DNA of 64,000 nt. Source: Lingula anatina. Taxonomy: Eukaryota > Brachiopoda > Lingulata > Lingulida > Lingulidae. The notes below the pieces were generated by a model. It was not told where the DNA came from, did no database searches, and worked only from the letters and a program-made list of their open reading frames with translations. Where the stretch lies: NCBI RefSeq assembly GCF_001039355.2, contig NW_019775413.1:1432745-1496744 (forward strand). Direction: 5' to 3'. This document shows positions 40,159-51,200 of this stretch, one piece after another (positions within the stretch are counted from its first letter, which is position 1; each line of letters starts with the position of its first letter). Position numbers and translations under genes: made by a program.

Positions 40159-43100
40159 AAAATACATGTACAGTAGGTTGATTGATATTTGGCCAGTTAA
40201 GGCCACACGCACACACGCACGCATGCATGCACGCACACACACAGACACACATATATATTTAATGTCACTGAAATCTACATTTAACGGGAAATTGCACATG
40301 CACATCATGAATTCACCTTTCGACAGGAAATTAAACCATGTGAAAATAAGTAATGGGTGGGTTGCGGTGGGCGTTGGATCTCAGATGCTGTATATGAGTA
40401 GGTAGAATCTACACTTGATTGATTACATATTCCAGTAAGCAAGCAATATAATGACAAACAGGTGATGCAACCAAACAATATTTCAGTTATCTCAGTTTTT
40501 GTACAGGAACAGATCCTAGATCACTAATTAGTCCACCCATCATAAAAGAGGCAAATCAGACATATTACATCGCTCCATCATTTAAAGCAATGCTTTTAAT
40601 GCACATTTCTTCTTCTTCATGTGCCATCACTGATGCGGTGCTTGATATTTTGCCAAAGGTTTCTGTTTCTCACCCATTACCAAAGGTGTCTTGTTGGTAA
40701 ATCAAAATTGTCAAGGAAGGTCTTGATGCATCAAGAAAAATGCCAAATCAATCACTTTGTCCTGAATCACCAAACACAACTGAATAATTTATGAAAAGTC
40801 AAACCAACACGAACCACAACGAACCAGCACAAGCCAGTGAAAACCAGCACAATTAGCACTGATTCCACACTTCAATGACTCATCATAAAAGCTGTGATTT
40901 TTAAGCTATGTCCTGATTTTTGCAGAATATATGCACACCTGGCTCTACTGATATAAATTCTGCAAAGGATATATTGGCATCACACTGAATTAATAATTTC
41001 GTTACTTTCCAGTTTAAACCTGTAGCGTAATCTGGAAAAAAAAATTAATGCAATGCAATCTACTTCACCTGCTTGAGCTCTCGCCTGGTGCTTCCTTTCC
41101 CTTCTAAGTCCAGCTGGCTGTCGATAAAATGTGGCTTTATTTCTGTCAGAGTATGGGACAGTGGTGAGATCCAGGGACTCCTCATCACTGTCATCAAAAC
41201 CTGGAGTCTGAGTGGCACGATCCAGTAATCTGAAATAAGCCATTTGTCATCATCATTAATATGTTATTTTTTTATAGTAGTATTTATGATTTCAATAAAA
41301 TATTTGATTTTTCTTCTTTTTTGGGGGAGGGAGAGGTGTAAAATTTATGGAAAACGTCTTAATACATATGCTGAGAATTTTGATGTTAATATTATATTTT
41401 ATTGTAATAAAGAGCAGTTCAATCTATATTGCAACTGGTTTATTTAAGATTCAACTACAATCTTGCCAAGCACTAATAATTTTTTTTTGGGGGGGGGGGG
41501 GGTGCATTGTTTGAAAATACTAAAAAATTTTTAAAAATAATAATAATTTCATTAACAATAATGATCTCTCAATTTATATATATATTCTATGCAATCCACA
41601 ATATGGTCCTTATTTATATTGACTTCATATAGCATATTGTGCTTGGCTGTCACCTTGATCAGTTAATGAACATAAAAAATGAGAAAACTACTTGAGAATA
41701 CCACAGAAGGCTACCATAATGAAAAAAAAAAATTAAAATCAGTTAAAAAAATTTAAACAAATTTAATAAAAATTGCCATAAATGACTTCTGATTTGGTCT
41801 GGTTTGTTTTGCATTATGGTAGACAAGCACATAATTTTAAGGTCATTTTTTGTGGTTTTTAGGTTTATTAAACAATCAAGGTGACAGCTGAGCATGTGTC
41901 CTGTCACCTATACATCTAATGGAAACTCATTTTCACTAAGTGAACAAACCGTGAAATATTTAATAGCTTCCAGTTACTACTTAATTACCAATATTAATAA
42001 ATAAATAAGCAACTGATAGGGGAAGGTTAACTTGGAGCCAAGTTAAAAAAAGTAATGCCAATCATTAACATCACTAAATCAAAAATGATATGAAAAAATG
42101 GCCTCAAAACTATGTATTGCACCAAAAAGAAAGTTAACAAAAATGAACTGTCTCCTTACATTTCTTCCTGCCTCCTGTACTTTTTCTTGGGTGTTTCCAA
42201 CTCCCTCTTTTTGAACATTGAAAAACTTGTCTCACTAGCATCATCAGGCACCAGTTCTGTGGTGGACGGTTTTCCATATTTGGCCGACAAAAGGTGTTCC
42301 AGGTCTTTCTGGTGTTCATCTGGCAACATCTTCTGATGCACAATCCACTGGGCTGTTCTTTTGCTCAGTTTACTGATAAGGTGTGAGTCCCAATCTGCTC
42401 TCAGTTTTTTTGAAAATTTACCAGCAACTTTTCCGCCATCCAGTTCATCCTCTTCCTCTTGGTCTAATTCTTTAGACTTTCTCTCTGTTGGTCCAGTTTT
42501 AAAAGATTTTACTTTGCTTTTAGTTGGGCTGCTAGGTGATGCTTCAGTTAAAAATACCCCACTTGCTGATGTGGAGATTTGGCGTCTGTCTGTTAAATCG
42601 TCCTCTTGATCCTCGTCCACCATATCCTCTTCTTTTTGTATTTTTTGCAATAGATCCTCCTCTTGCTTAGACATTTCTAATGCCTTTTTCATTATTCTTC
42701 TTTTTAAAGGCTAAAAAATAATTATCAATAGGCATCAAATATTCCATTAAGAAATCAATAACACATCAGAGACTTACTGAATATAGTATGTTAAGAAACA
42801 TAATAATCATACAGGCCCATAGCCAGCAATTGCAAAAGGTGGGTTCTTTTTTTGAAAATGTGGACCTTTAGTCATAAAACCTTTACCTAGATTAGATTTA
42901 CCAAGAATGGACCTTTTCTCAGCAAAAAGGGGGGTTCTTCTGGGACTGTCACTATACTCTATCACTACCACTATGTACACTACATGAATACACAAAAGCA
43001 GCATACATCTAGCAGAAAATATATCAAAATTTGAGAAGAATTTAAAAAATTGGTTATCTTACTTTCAGATAATGTGGCCCAGTGCTTTTCAGGTGGCATG

Positions 43101-43815
43101 GTTGGTGTTTCTTATCAGAGCCTCTGAGGTAAAACCTTCCCATGGCCTGAGAGGTTTTCTTAGGTAAATGCAGGAAATTTGGCAACTTTAAGGCATCTTG
43201 TAGATACTTGCTATCATAAGGCAATGCATGAAAACACCTGAAACAATAAGATTATTTATTAATAAATTATCTATCAAATTATGAGCACACATCTGGCCAG
43301 GTGTATTTTAACTATTTTTTTTAAAAAATAAAAATAACCTTTTGCTTTTAAGTTTGATTCAATCAACTTACATAACATATTTTCTCCAACCCATAACAAG
43401 ACTTCTACCCATTATTACTCCAACAGATTTAGTTTAGATAGATGAGGTGCACTTGCTATGTTGTTTTTGCCATGGGTATGAAATATATCAATAATAATTG
43501 AAATATCATTGGCATTATATTGTGCAGATTAGAATACCAAGCAAATCAGTTTGTTCATCACCTATCTTGTACCACATCTTCGCTGAAGGAGAGCCCTGTG
43601 CTGATCTTCTTCAAATAATGTGCATTCAAATCACTGGAGTCTTTCTGAGTAGAGCTGTACACTATTCCAGGACCTCTGGCTAGAGGTCCATCTTGGCTAC
43701 TGAGTTGTGATGAAGTCCTGACAGTGTATTCACGTTCATCAGCACCAACGTGAGGCACTTGTACCCTTGATGCACAAGGAAAGAGCACTGGTGGACCTCC
43801 CAGTTTGTCTGCCAT
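29929..43815 (-). CDS. HEATR4-like HEAT-repeat protein, 15 coding exons
   Basis: Whole coding span. Fifteen exons join with matching phases to 4248 coding bases, about 1415 residues. Residues 1-540 are mostly low-similarity and charged, with a Lys/Glu-rich block near 150-320 and a WFPETDEERQKRLKEAKKSK motif near 468. Residues about 560-970 form a HEAT/ARM-like array of paired helices (VRLKAITTIAKAA, VRRAAAITLFSL, VRKAAAQTLGK, VRAEACHTIVALN). Residues 998-1415 are one acidic, Ser-rich exon with a His/Glu repeat. HEAT arrays are protein-binding scaffolds; no catalytic motif is visible. The HEATR4 identity is from overall plan and remembered family features, not alignment. Human HEATR4 is roughly 1000 residues, so the C-terminal tail looks like an extension. 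The gene is head-to-head with the SLC24 gene. Confidence 0.7.
31186..33819 (-). other. HEATR4-like intron 14
   Basis: A 2.6-kb intron. It contains one MITE-like inverted-repeat element (about 31816-32002), a TACA-rich stretch (32920-32990) and a G10 run at about 33629-33640. No additional exon in frame was seen. Confidence 0.7.
31816..32002. mobile_element. MITE-like inverted-repeat element (family D)
   Basis: The ends are imperfect inverted repeats: left GAGCCCTGTTCACATC, right (complement) GCTCTGCCGTGTTCACATC; the similarity continues for about 70 bases with mismatches. About 187 bp, no coding. Known: short non-autonomous DNA transposons have this form. No clear target duplication was seen. 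Confidence 0.55.
33820..34012 (-). CDS. HEATR4-like exon 14: last HEAT helices
   Basis: Acceptor TTGTAG|A, donor GAG|GTGAGT; enters with one base completing a Lys codon and leaves in phase 0. Contains QIAQALATFGISATEETDMV and TVNEAIDDKEYNLARMLYRP, the end of the folded region. Confidence 0.85.
34937..35126 (-). CDS. HEATR4-like exon 13: HEAT repeat
   Basis: Acceptor ATTCAG|CA, donor AAGAA|GTAAGT. Encodes VRDCVIWAFRFEDQAGVRAE and ACHTIVALNMNDEEV, a typical HEAT helix pair with the conserved central Asp/Arg positions. Confidence 0.88.
35369..35554 (-). CDS. HEATR4-like exon 12: HEAT repeat
   Basis: Acceptor TTGCAG|AA, donor AAAG|GTAACA. Encodes LPSFLKCFDDDYIAAKIAAC, DKLVYLATYERVWKIKAHAI and the link between two repeats. 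Confidence 0.88.
35817..36000 (-). CDS. HEATR4-like exon 11: HEAT repeat
   Basis: Acceptor TATGTAG|GAT (phase 0), donor CTCA|GTAAGA (phase 1). Encodes MWNDWHSEVRKAAAQTLGKS and SSDANIRVDAIVKVGYL, clear HEAT signatures. Confidence 0.9.
36393..36497 (-). CDS. HEATR4-like exon 10: HEAT repeat
   Basis: A 105-base symmetrical exon (phase 0 to 0): acceptor TTTCAG|ACA, donor AGG|GTATGC. Encodes 35 residues including SSSWRHRVMACKVMVKLYGK, one HEAT helix pair. Skipping it would keep the frame. Confidence 0.87.
36874..37068 (-). CDS. HEATR4-like exon 9: HEAT repeat
   Basis: A 195-base symmetrical exon (phase 0 to 0): acceptor TTCTAG|GGA, donor TCT|GTAAGA. Encodes DRWAAAQCLAHFGVCDSEVV and ISHERCAHLLARLSVNS. 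Confidence 0.88.
37297..37613 (-). CDS. HEATR4-like exon 8: first HEAT repeats
   Basis: Acceptor TCCTCAG|TT, donor GAG|GTAAGG. Encodes DDWKHRWNLNDRYADSTPDD, then HVRLKAITTIAKAAEYRPPP and HVRRAAAITLFSLNRPHPE. The HEAT array starts here. Confidence 0.9.
37895..38012 (-). CDS. HEATR4-like exon 7
   Basis: Acceptor ATTGCAG|GAC (phase 0), donor ATTG|GTAAGC (phase 1). Encodes a charged linker ending KLRKIKKGNLSLLRI. Confidence 0.83.
38300..38520 (-). CDS. HEATR4-like exon 6: WFPETDEE motif
   Basis: Acceptor ACATCCAG|GA, donor GAT|GTAAAT. Encodes VFGDKSKIVLENLNRYRKVL, the DPESWFPETDEERQKRLKEA motif and HRWKDLPEPID. The frame stays open a few codons past the donor, to 38288. Confidence 0.83.
38874..39014 (-). 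CDS. HEATR4-like exon 5
   Basis: Acceptor TTTTTAG|CC, donor ACAG|GTGGGC; a 141-base symmetrical exon (phase 1 to 1). Encodes IPRKSLPPPTLNDFMNPHCG and KMFMTDNMFQQEWLTG. Too short to stand out as a long open frame; supported by splice sites, phase and composition. Confidence 0.78.
39015..41068 (-). other. HEATR4-like intron 4
   Basis: A 2-kb intron with an ATG microsatellite (40124-40158) and an imperfect CA/GCAC run (about 40203-40253). No further exon was recognised. Confidence 0.7.
40124..40158. repeat. ATG/ATC trinucleotide microsatellite
   Basis: About eleven GAT/ATG units inside the HEATR4-like intron; open frames of poly-Met or poly-Ile across it are artefacts. Confidence 0.95.
41069..41229 (-). 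CDS. HEATR4-like exon 4
   Basis: Acceptor ATTTCAG|A, donor GCAG|GTGAAG. Encodes LDRATQTPGFDDSDEESLDL and a basic segment (LRRERKHQARAQA). Confidence 0.82.
41641..41893. mobile_element. MITE-like inverted-repeat element (family E)
   Basis: The left end GCTTGGCTGTCACCTTGAT and the complement of the right end GCTCAGCTGTCACCTTGAT match at 17 of 19 positions, and inner parts also pair (CTACCATAATG on both sides). About 253 bp, AT-rich, non-coding, within HEATR4-like intron 3. Superfamily not determined. Confidence 0.65.
42160..42710 (-). CDS. HEATR4-like exon 3: charged region
   Basis: Acceptor TTTTTTAG|CCT (phase 0), donor AAAT|GTAAGG (phase 2). 183 codons rich in Lys, Glu and Asp (KKALEMSKQEEDLLQKIQKE; DQEEEDELDGG), probably helical or disordered, followed by a more ordered block (WDSHLISKLSKRTAQWIVHQ). 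Confidence 0.87.
42810..42955. repeat. Degenerate interspersed repeat (copy 1)
   Basis: The block from ACAGGCCCATAGCCAG through GGTGGGTTCTTTTTTTGAAA and AAAGGGGGGTTCTTCTGGG resembles a low-complexity, G/T-run element that is common in marine invertebrate genomes. A similar decayed block occurs in inverted orientation near 58440-58545. Recognised from memory of its pattern, not by alignment. Confidence 0.35.
43063..43237 (-). CDS. HEATR4-like exon 2
   Basis: Acceptor TTTCAG|G completes an Arg codon; donor AAA|GTAAGA, phase 0. Encodes YDSKYLQDALKLPNFLHLPK and RFYLRGSDKKHQPCHLKSTG. Too short to appear as a long open frame; found from splice sites and phase. Confidence 0.8.
43562..43815 (-). CDS. 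HEATR4-like exon 1 (coding start)
   Basis: The ATG (43815-43813) lies 9 bases after an acceptor (TTACAG|ATTTTCAAA), so a 5' UTR exon exists upstream. Encodes MADKLGGPPVLFPCASRVQV and ends KKISTGLSFSEDVVQDR at donor GATAG|GTGATG (phase 2). No signal peptide: a cytosolic start. The context aaaATGG is favourable. Confidence 0.85.
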
Positions 43816-44588
43816 TTTGAAAATCTGTAATACTAAGGGAAAATTGCAATTTAAGAAATTGTGATATGTGATATCTGTGTTTAAGTAATCATGGTGGTTA
43901 AAAACATGGATATATACCCAGTACATGTATATGTATTACTGAGACTCCCTAAAACTACAGACTCCTAGTTAACTTAAATATAATGGGGTTGATTATTCTG
44001 TCAACAGAAAAAAAACTGGTTGCCTTTACAGCAGTGTGAGGATGGAGGAGGTGAGAGGTAAGATAAAGTTTTTAAAGTTTCAGCATCATGGTGAATGTGC
44101 AAGCTGTTCATCCTTTTACATTTATAACCACCCATAGCTTTCATGCATTAGAAAAGCAACACATACATGTATCAGAGATGATATACAGGAATTCTTACAC
44201 ATGGATGTTCATGCTATGACCTAAATCCTAGAAAATGCCATCTATTCATACCTGACAACAAGCTGTTGTATCACACGTACATGTATTTCAAACACATTAC
44301 TGGTAGATGCATACATGTATATATCTAAAATCTTTAAAAGAACCAAATCTGTGTGTTGCAAATCACCAAGTCTATAGTCCGACAAAGAGGACCTGTCTGT
44401 GTCACCATAAGTAAGTAATCTATTACAGGTGGGTGAATCCATAAAGACCATTCGTTAAGGCAACAAGGACTCTCATAACCCTGTTGAAATTGTAAACATT
44501 CGACATACATTTACTTACATTACATGTTGTAAGTAATGCTCATACGAGTTACTATTCAAGGCTTTAAGTTCACTTATTTAACCCCTAC

Positions 44589-44700
44589 CTTCTACAAATG
44601 ATAAACATCAATCAAAACAGGCCAGAATCCAAGTGAGTTCTTATCAGAAATTTGAAAGACAGGTAAAGCACTGTCCGCCATGTTGTTTGAGCTGGTTTCT
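44589..44700 (-). promoter_or_regulatory. Candidate HEATR4-like 5' UTR exon with short upstream ORF
   Basis: On the minus strand ACATGGCGGACAG at about 44683-44671, a YY1-type start motif, is followed by a 29-codon upstream ORF (44681-44592) and then an AAG|GTAGGG donor (exon end 44589). This matches the need for a non-coding exon before the acceptor at 43825. The transcription start is inferred; the exon's upstream edge is approximate. If used, the small ORF could reduce translation of the main frame. Confidence 0.45.
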
Positions 44701-45090
44701 ATGGGACAATAAGCTTATCTTGAAGTCTCTGCTGCCCTCTATTCAACATCCGCTTTTTGGATCAGTTCATTTAGTAGAAAAAGGGGACACCTGTTAGGAA
44801 CGATTTTCTTGGTTTTTATTCTTTTTTATCATAAAAGTAACATTTTCATAAATAATTATTTCTAAATTAAGTTTAAAGGTAGTGGCAATGCGTGTTCTGT
44901 CTTATAATTTCTTTCTGGTCACTAACTTACAATTGTAAACAAATATCCTGATCTCCCTTGGGATGCGATCACCGGCAAAGTGCCTGTTGGTTGAGGATAA
45001 TGTGTGAGGGCACGATATACGGAATCGCTCTATGACGATATGGGGTCCTCTTGAGCACCAAGCAGACAAATGTGGGACTTTTGACGGAGA
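44690..45090. promoter_or_regulatory. Divergent promoter of the HEATR4-like and SLC24 genes
   Basis: Only about 400 bases separate the inferred start of the minus-strand gene and the first codon of the exchanger. This head-to-head spacing is typical of bidirectional promoters. A YY1-like motif marks the HEATR4-like side; no TATA box was seen on the SLC24 side. Confidence 0.5.
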
Positions 45091-45244
45091 ATGAGATATA
45101 GAAACCGTAGATATATCAGGGGAACCTTATTCCTCTTGGTGCTCGGTGGATTTGCCTTATGGAGGACCGCCTTGCAGCCGGATGCGGCCGTCGACACAGA
45201 TTTTATCGACGATGGAATCATCATCCGAAGCGATAGCATTAAAC
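45091..45244 (+). CDS. SLC24 exon 1: leader
   Basis: The ATG follows an in-frame TGA at 45082. Encodes 51 residues: a basic start ([11 protein letters not shown]), a hydrophobic stretch ([13 protein letters not shown]), then an acidic segment. Donor AAAC|GTAGGT, phase 1, matching exon 2. This is a signal peptide or uncleaved anchor, as in other NCKX proteins. Confidence 0.82.
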
Positions 45245-48200
45245 GTAGGTTTTATAGTGACACCCTTTAATAAATGTCAATTATCTGTTATATTTTCCAT
45301 GACTTCCTCAAGTGTGGTATATCGATAGAATAATAGTAACCGTCACAATCGATTTGTAGTTTGTAGTTTGTGGTTAATTGATTGATTGAGTTAACGCTAT
45401 TAATTTAAATTAATTAACCAAGTTATACTAATTGAATTTAAATGATCACATCTAAACTGTGGTATTTAAGTTCCTTAAGGATACATTACAAAATAATCAC
45501 ACATTATTAATAGTTGTCTAAATACTGTATATAACTCATTTATCATTTGATAAGATTGGAGTGACCAAATTAGAATTGACATTTTCATTGCCTTTTTATT
45601 TAAAAATGAAGATAATTTATGGGTATTGCTAGGTTTATGCAGTTTTGTCATCTGGATGTATTCCCAGATTTATTGTATAGATTAGGTGGGGCCCTCCAAA
45701 TGAGGGTTTGATCTGGACACCTAGCAATGATGGCCAGCCACCCCACTTCTTGACCGCAGCTTAATTTGTCTACTAGAGCAATACGGGAAATACCATGCAA
45801 TGACTATGGGCTGGTGATTTTGTAACTGGGACAGTCATATCTCAATCTTAATGACTGGGAGGATAAAAATAGTTTAGCCAGAATACACATACTCAAAACT
45901 TTTTAGCAAGGAAATACCACCAGAACTCAAGTGAAAGTCTAGAGTCTATTTTTTTTTTACTTTTTTATTAGATGTCAAAGACATGGTGTTAAATATATGG
46001 TATAAAATTTGCAGGCTGGCAAATGTTAGAAACATATAGTAGATAAAGGACTTATATGAAGATTTCTGATACTGTTATGTATTCTCATACCTTGGTGTAC
46101 AAGTAGGCTCTACATGAAGTAATTGTCAATATGGGCCCTTGGAGGAAGAGATTGTGCATTGTTCTTCAAGAAAATTGAATTCTTGGAAAGGATACTTGTG
46201 GTGTTTGGAAATTTGATTTATTGTTTCTTTTTAGTATGTTATTTGTATTTTATTTGAATAGCTATTGATTATTCATTTATCATGATAAAAATCAAAAGAT
46301 CACTATGAAATTAAGTCTTCCAGGGTTGTTGTTGACAGAGACTAAATTATCCATACACGGCTATATGAGGCAGTTAGACAGTCACATGATTTTTATCTCA
46401 AGCACTCTTACTTGACATTTTATTTTGAGCTGAAGATTTGCAGTGATCCATCATCCCTCCCATATGAATTGGCAGTTAGGTTAAATCAGCAGTCAGTTGA
46501 AGTTGAGTCGAATATATCCCAAGTTTCTATTTTGAAAAATTACATTTTATAAGTCCCTTGGACATTGTATAGCCTACCCATGATTCTAACCTTTACCACT
46601 TTCATGTATTTTTCCCGGGGGATTTAGGTTAATAGATGGAACTCTTTATGTAAATAAAGATTTCATTTGACCTGATCTGTTGATCAATACAGATTCAAGG
46701 GGAGATAAATGAATTCAGGAAATATTACGAAATTACAATTCTGTGATATCATTTTGCTTTTGAAATAATACATAATATATCTTCCCAGCAAAATCTAGCT
46801 TGTGTGAATGAAGCTTGTGTGAATAAAATATTTTTTTATCCAAGAGTGAAGTAAGTGCCAAATGGTACTGTGTGAAAAGGAGGTGACCACAAATTACAGG
46901 TGCCTTTTATAGCTGAGTTAACACTGTGGTCATATGAGTTACAGCCTGATGAAAACTATGAAATATAATTGCAATTTGCAAATATTCCTTTTTTCATAGT
47001 TTATAGAAGAAGAATTAAAGTTTGAAATCTTCTTAGTGTAGAGAAAAGTACATAAATGTGACTCATCAGGAGTTAAACAGTGCACTGTTTCAGTTACCAC
47101 TGACATTTGAACCAAAAAAATGTATAAAATGAGGTAGAAACACAATGATTATATGCTTGAAATGGACCAGCTCATCTGCAAGTCACATTTGAATTTTTAA
47201 TGTGCTTCATGTTTTGTCACATCATTTCTCCATCAAGAGGAGACCAAGGACAAACGTCACTGAAAGATGTATTACACGCATAACGCATTAGTGGCATTAT
47301 TTGAAGTTATCCAAGGTCATGTTTTTAATATTAATTGGATATTTTTGTTTAGTTTTACCATTGTAATTTGAATCGCCCAATATCTAAGGAAGTCCACTCC
47401 TGACACTAGGCCCCATTCCCATAGTCACTATTGTTCCACATAGGTAGACCCAACTCTTATGGGACTCTTGCTGAGTGCAGTAGGTTTAAGATATTAACAT
47501 ACTTCCTCCAAGGGTTGAGTAGAATACAGAAAAGCTGGTAATTATACAAGTATGTTGGAATAAGGAGGTGTGTCATTCAGTTATTAAGGGTGCTTTCCCA
47601 GAGATTTAGATCGACCTAACTCCCTGGGGGTTCACACTAAATTGCAGTCAGCCGAGCGGGCACCATAGTTAATTACCCCCTTACAGCTTTTAGTAGGCGG
47701 GACAGACGCTTAAGCCGGCCAAGCTGACAGTAATCTAGTGAGACTCCTCACAGGGATAGATCGATCTAAAAATCTATGGAAATGGGGTGTAAGATGATTG
47801 CACTTAGCAAGAGTCCCTGCAGAGTTGGACCGAAGAATGATGGTATCTGTGGGAATGGGATCTAAGACTGTGACCATACAACATTCTCTGTATCAGCTAA
47901 CAAAGTTCTTTTATTTTATGTACAAAATACATGGATATGAAGACCTTACACATTAGTTACCTAGTGTTAATTAGTGGACCCACAGATTATACATTTTAAA
48001 CAATAAGAAGTTCTCTAATAATACTTCACATTTTTAAGTTCCGAAAAGCCACACTTGCTGAAAAATGCCTTAATAGTTCTTAGTTTATGTCCTGCACAAT
48101 GTAAAAAATGATTATATTTAATTCATGTGAAACAGTGCCATGTTGGCAGTTCAGTCGCATTGAAAATTCAAATCTATCAATAATATGTATGTTCATCACC

Positions 48201-51200
48201 AACACTCCTTTTTTATTAATAAACTGAGATAATGATAGTATGTGATAAGCAGAATAGCCAAGTTGAAGGTAACTGGAATTGGAAAGCTGAATATTCTAGC
48301 TCAACAATTATTGGAGCATTGGAACAAAAGAATGTGACCAATTGGTATTGCATTATATTAAACATGAGCGTTTATTTTTGTAATTTTATTTATTTATACT
48401 TTTTCGCTCATGTCAAACTGGTAACCACTATACTTTAAAATAAAAGACTCGTATTCCACAACATTTTGGATGTATAAGTGTTTGGAGACTGATTAAAAAG
48501 TCGAAAACAATTGCTGTATTCTGTTCTTTGCATGGGGTAAAACAATCAATTTTTTTCCTTGCCTTGACAACAGTTTGGACTAAGTGTTCACCAAGTTGGC
48601 TACTGATTGCCCTGTGGTCCTGTACTGCAGATTTTGTATTCTTGTCAGGTAACTATCCTGTAGATGTAATACATTTGCACACATGCAATTGTCAAATTGA
48701 TTTTTTTTTCTTTTCTTAAAAAAAATTTTTGCCTGCTGCACTCTTTCCTAGTATTATTGACTTTTTACGATCAAAAGAAAAGGTAATGCACATAGTTTTT
48801 TTGTATAATTACTTTTTTTTTTAGAAGTTTAAGTGTACTTCATCTTAAAGTATCTAGTAATTAACTTATTGTAGGATTGCTATTGTGAATTGATAGCTGA
48901 ACTTCTTGGTTTTGCAATACATTAACTGTTCCCACTTTTAAATTTTAGAAAAAATAATCCCTTGCTTTTCTTCCTGCTGTAAAATGCAGGTGATCGCTCA
49001 TGCAGAAGCATTGACCTTAAGTGGTTTCGGCAGTGTGTTCAATTATTCAGTCTTGATCTGTCAGGCCTACCCAACTACCCGACTCGGCACCGAATGATCC
49101 CGAATTCACTGATCTACCGGTGAATTCGGGATCATTCAGTGCCGAGTCTGATAGTTGGGTAAGCCTGTCTTCGCTCTCTCACCAGATGATCATGCAGTTA
49201 AAATATGACAGTTTTTTTTCAATCTGAGTCATGAGGAGTCTGGGTGATTTGTGTGTCTGTGGATCAGAGTGAAACTTTTTCTATTTTAAGTTAGTAGATA
49301 CCCACAATAGTAGTTTTTTTAAATGCAGCTTTAAGTCAAAATTATTTCCACCAAAGCACCTTACTTCATGAGGGAATGAAGCTGCAGGTGTTGTAACTGA
49401 GGGCTCATTACCATTGAAACTACCTAGATTGATCCAGCTCTGAGGGGACTCTTGCTGAATGCAATCAGTTTAACAGATTAACAAACCTCCTCTTGTTTCT
49501 GGTGTACTCGTATGATCACTTTTCTGTGTTCTAGTCAATGCCAGGAGGAAGTGTGTTAGGCTTCGTTCACATGGAATGTCTATTTTCTAAAAATCTATTT
49601 TCTATTCGCGGTATCTTATGATCACGGTCTGTGCCCTGAATATCCCGCGGCGTAATTACTGGCAGCGCGAGCCAGTTACTTATACAAAGCTGTAATTAAT
49701 TCTCGTGGAATTAGTAATTACGCCGCGGGATATTCAGGGCACAGACCGTGATCACAAGATATACCGCGAATAGAAAATAGATTTTTAGAAAATAGACTTT
49801 CCATGTGAATGAAGCCTTAATCTTTAGATCTGATTGCATTCACCAAGAGTCCCTGTAGAGTTAGATTGGTTTACATAGAATGATAGTATCATTACAGATG
49901 AGTCCTAATTTTCTTGCTATTTGCACTTTTAATTTGTTTCCAAGAGAACATTTTACTTTTATTTTTGGATGTGTGAACAACAAGTTTTTGGAAGTAGTTT
50001 TCCTTTTGTTTTTTAGATCCCAAATAATCAGATAGATATCTTCACTTATTATAGTGACCTATAGCCCACCTGATAGAGGAGAGGCAGATGATTCACATTA
50101 TCATACTTGTGCTTTTGGTCACTTTGAGTTGTATTAATCATTTTTATGCACTTGTCTGACTTTATATTACTGTCAAAACCATACATTTCTCATTATAATA
50201 TTCTAGTTTATACATTCTAAAGTTTATATCTGCACTTGCACTTCCAATGTTTATTTAGACAGAAGGAAATTGGACTTATTAATTTTTTTAATTCCAGTAG
50301 TAAATGGAATATTTTTTAATCCCAGTAGTAGGTCAATTATGTAAAAAAGTCTTTTATGCCAACTGGATGAGTGATGATCTGAATAATGTTACAAAATTGC
50401 ACTTGATAAGATGCAGGGCTTGCCTAGTGATGTTATGTATTTTGTTGACAGTACTGTATGAATATGAACAAGAAACGCCTGAACTAACATGGAGTTTATT
50501 TAGCTGTATTAAAATTACATTTCATTATTTTGATTGCTTCCTAATTTTAGTTAGGGTTAGGTTAGAAATTTGAACAGTTTGTTTGTTGAGTTTCTTGTGT
50601 TAAAGATGCTCAATCATCCAGATGTTGCATTATGACTATCAGCATAAACAGTGCTTTTAGCTGCTGGTTGGCCTTTTAGTGAAGTATTTTACATGGAATT
50701 GCAATTTTTACCACTTTCAGTTAGGCAGTGATTATGTTTATGCCTCCACCTTGTTGGCAAAAAAAAAAAAAAAAAAGATAAATAAATTGACATACTATTT
50801 GTTGAGCTCACTGAGTCATCCTTTGTAAGTCAAATGATGATGTAATTTTTAAATCCACACTGGTTTTTTCATATTAAGTTAATGATAAATTGCAACATAG
50901 CAAAACCTTATATAATTGGCCACAGAAGTGATCTTTGAATTGGCAAATGTGGCAGTGTTACCTTTAGTTTGAGCACATTACCTTCAGTCACACCTGTACG
51001 ACTGCCATTCTTTCCTAACTTACCATCTGTCTTGATCCAATTTATTTTTGATTTCTTCACGCACCAGTGACTGTTTTGCTATTTTTTTTTAGTTTGTTTA
51101 GGATCCAGGTGGATTAGCAAGCTGTATTTGTTCTGTTGTCTCGTATTTTTACTGCTAAATGGCATATACGGTGGTTGCTCATTACATTTGCAGAAAATGA

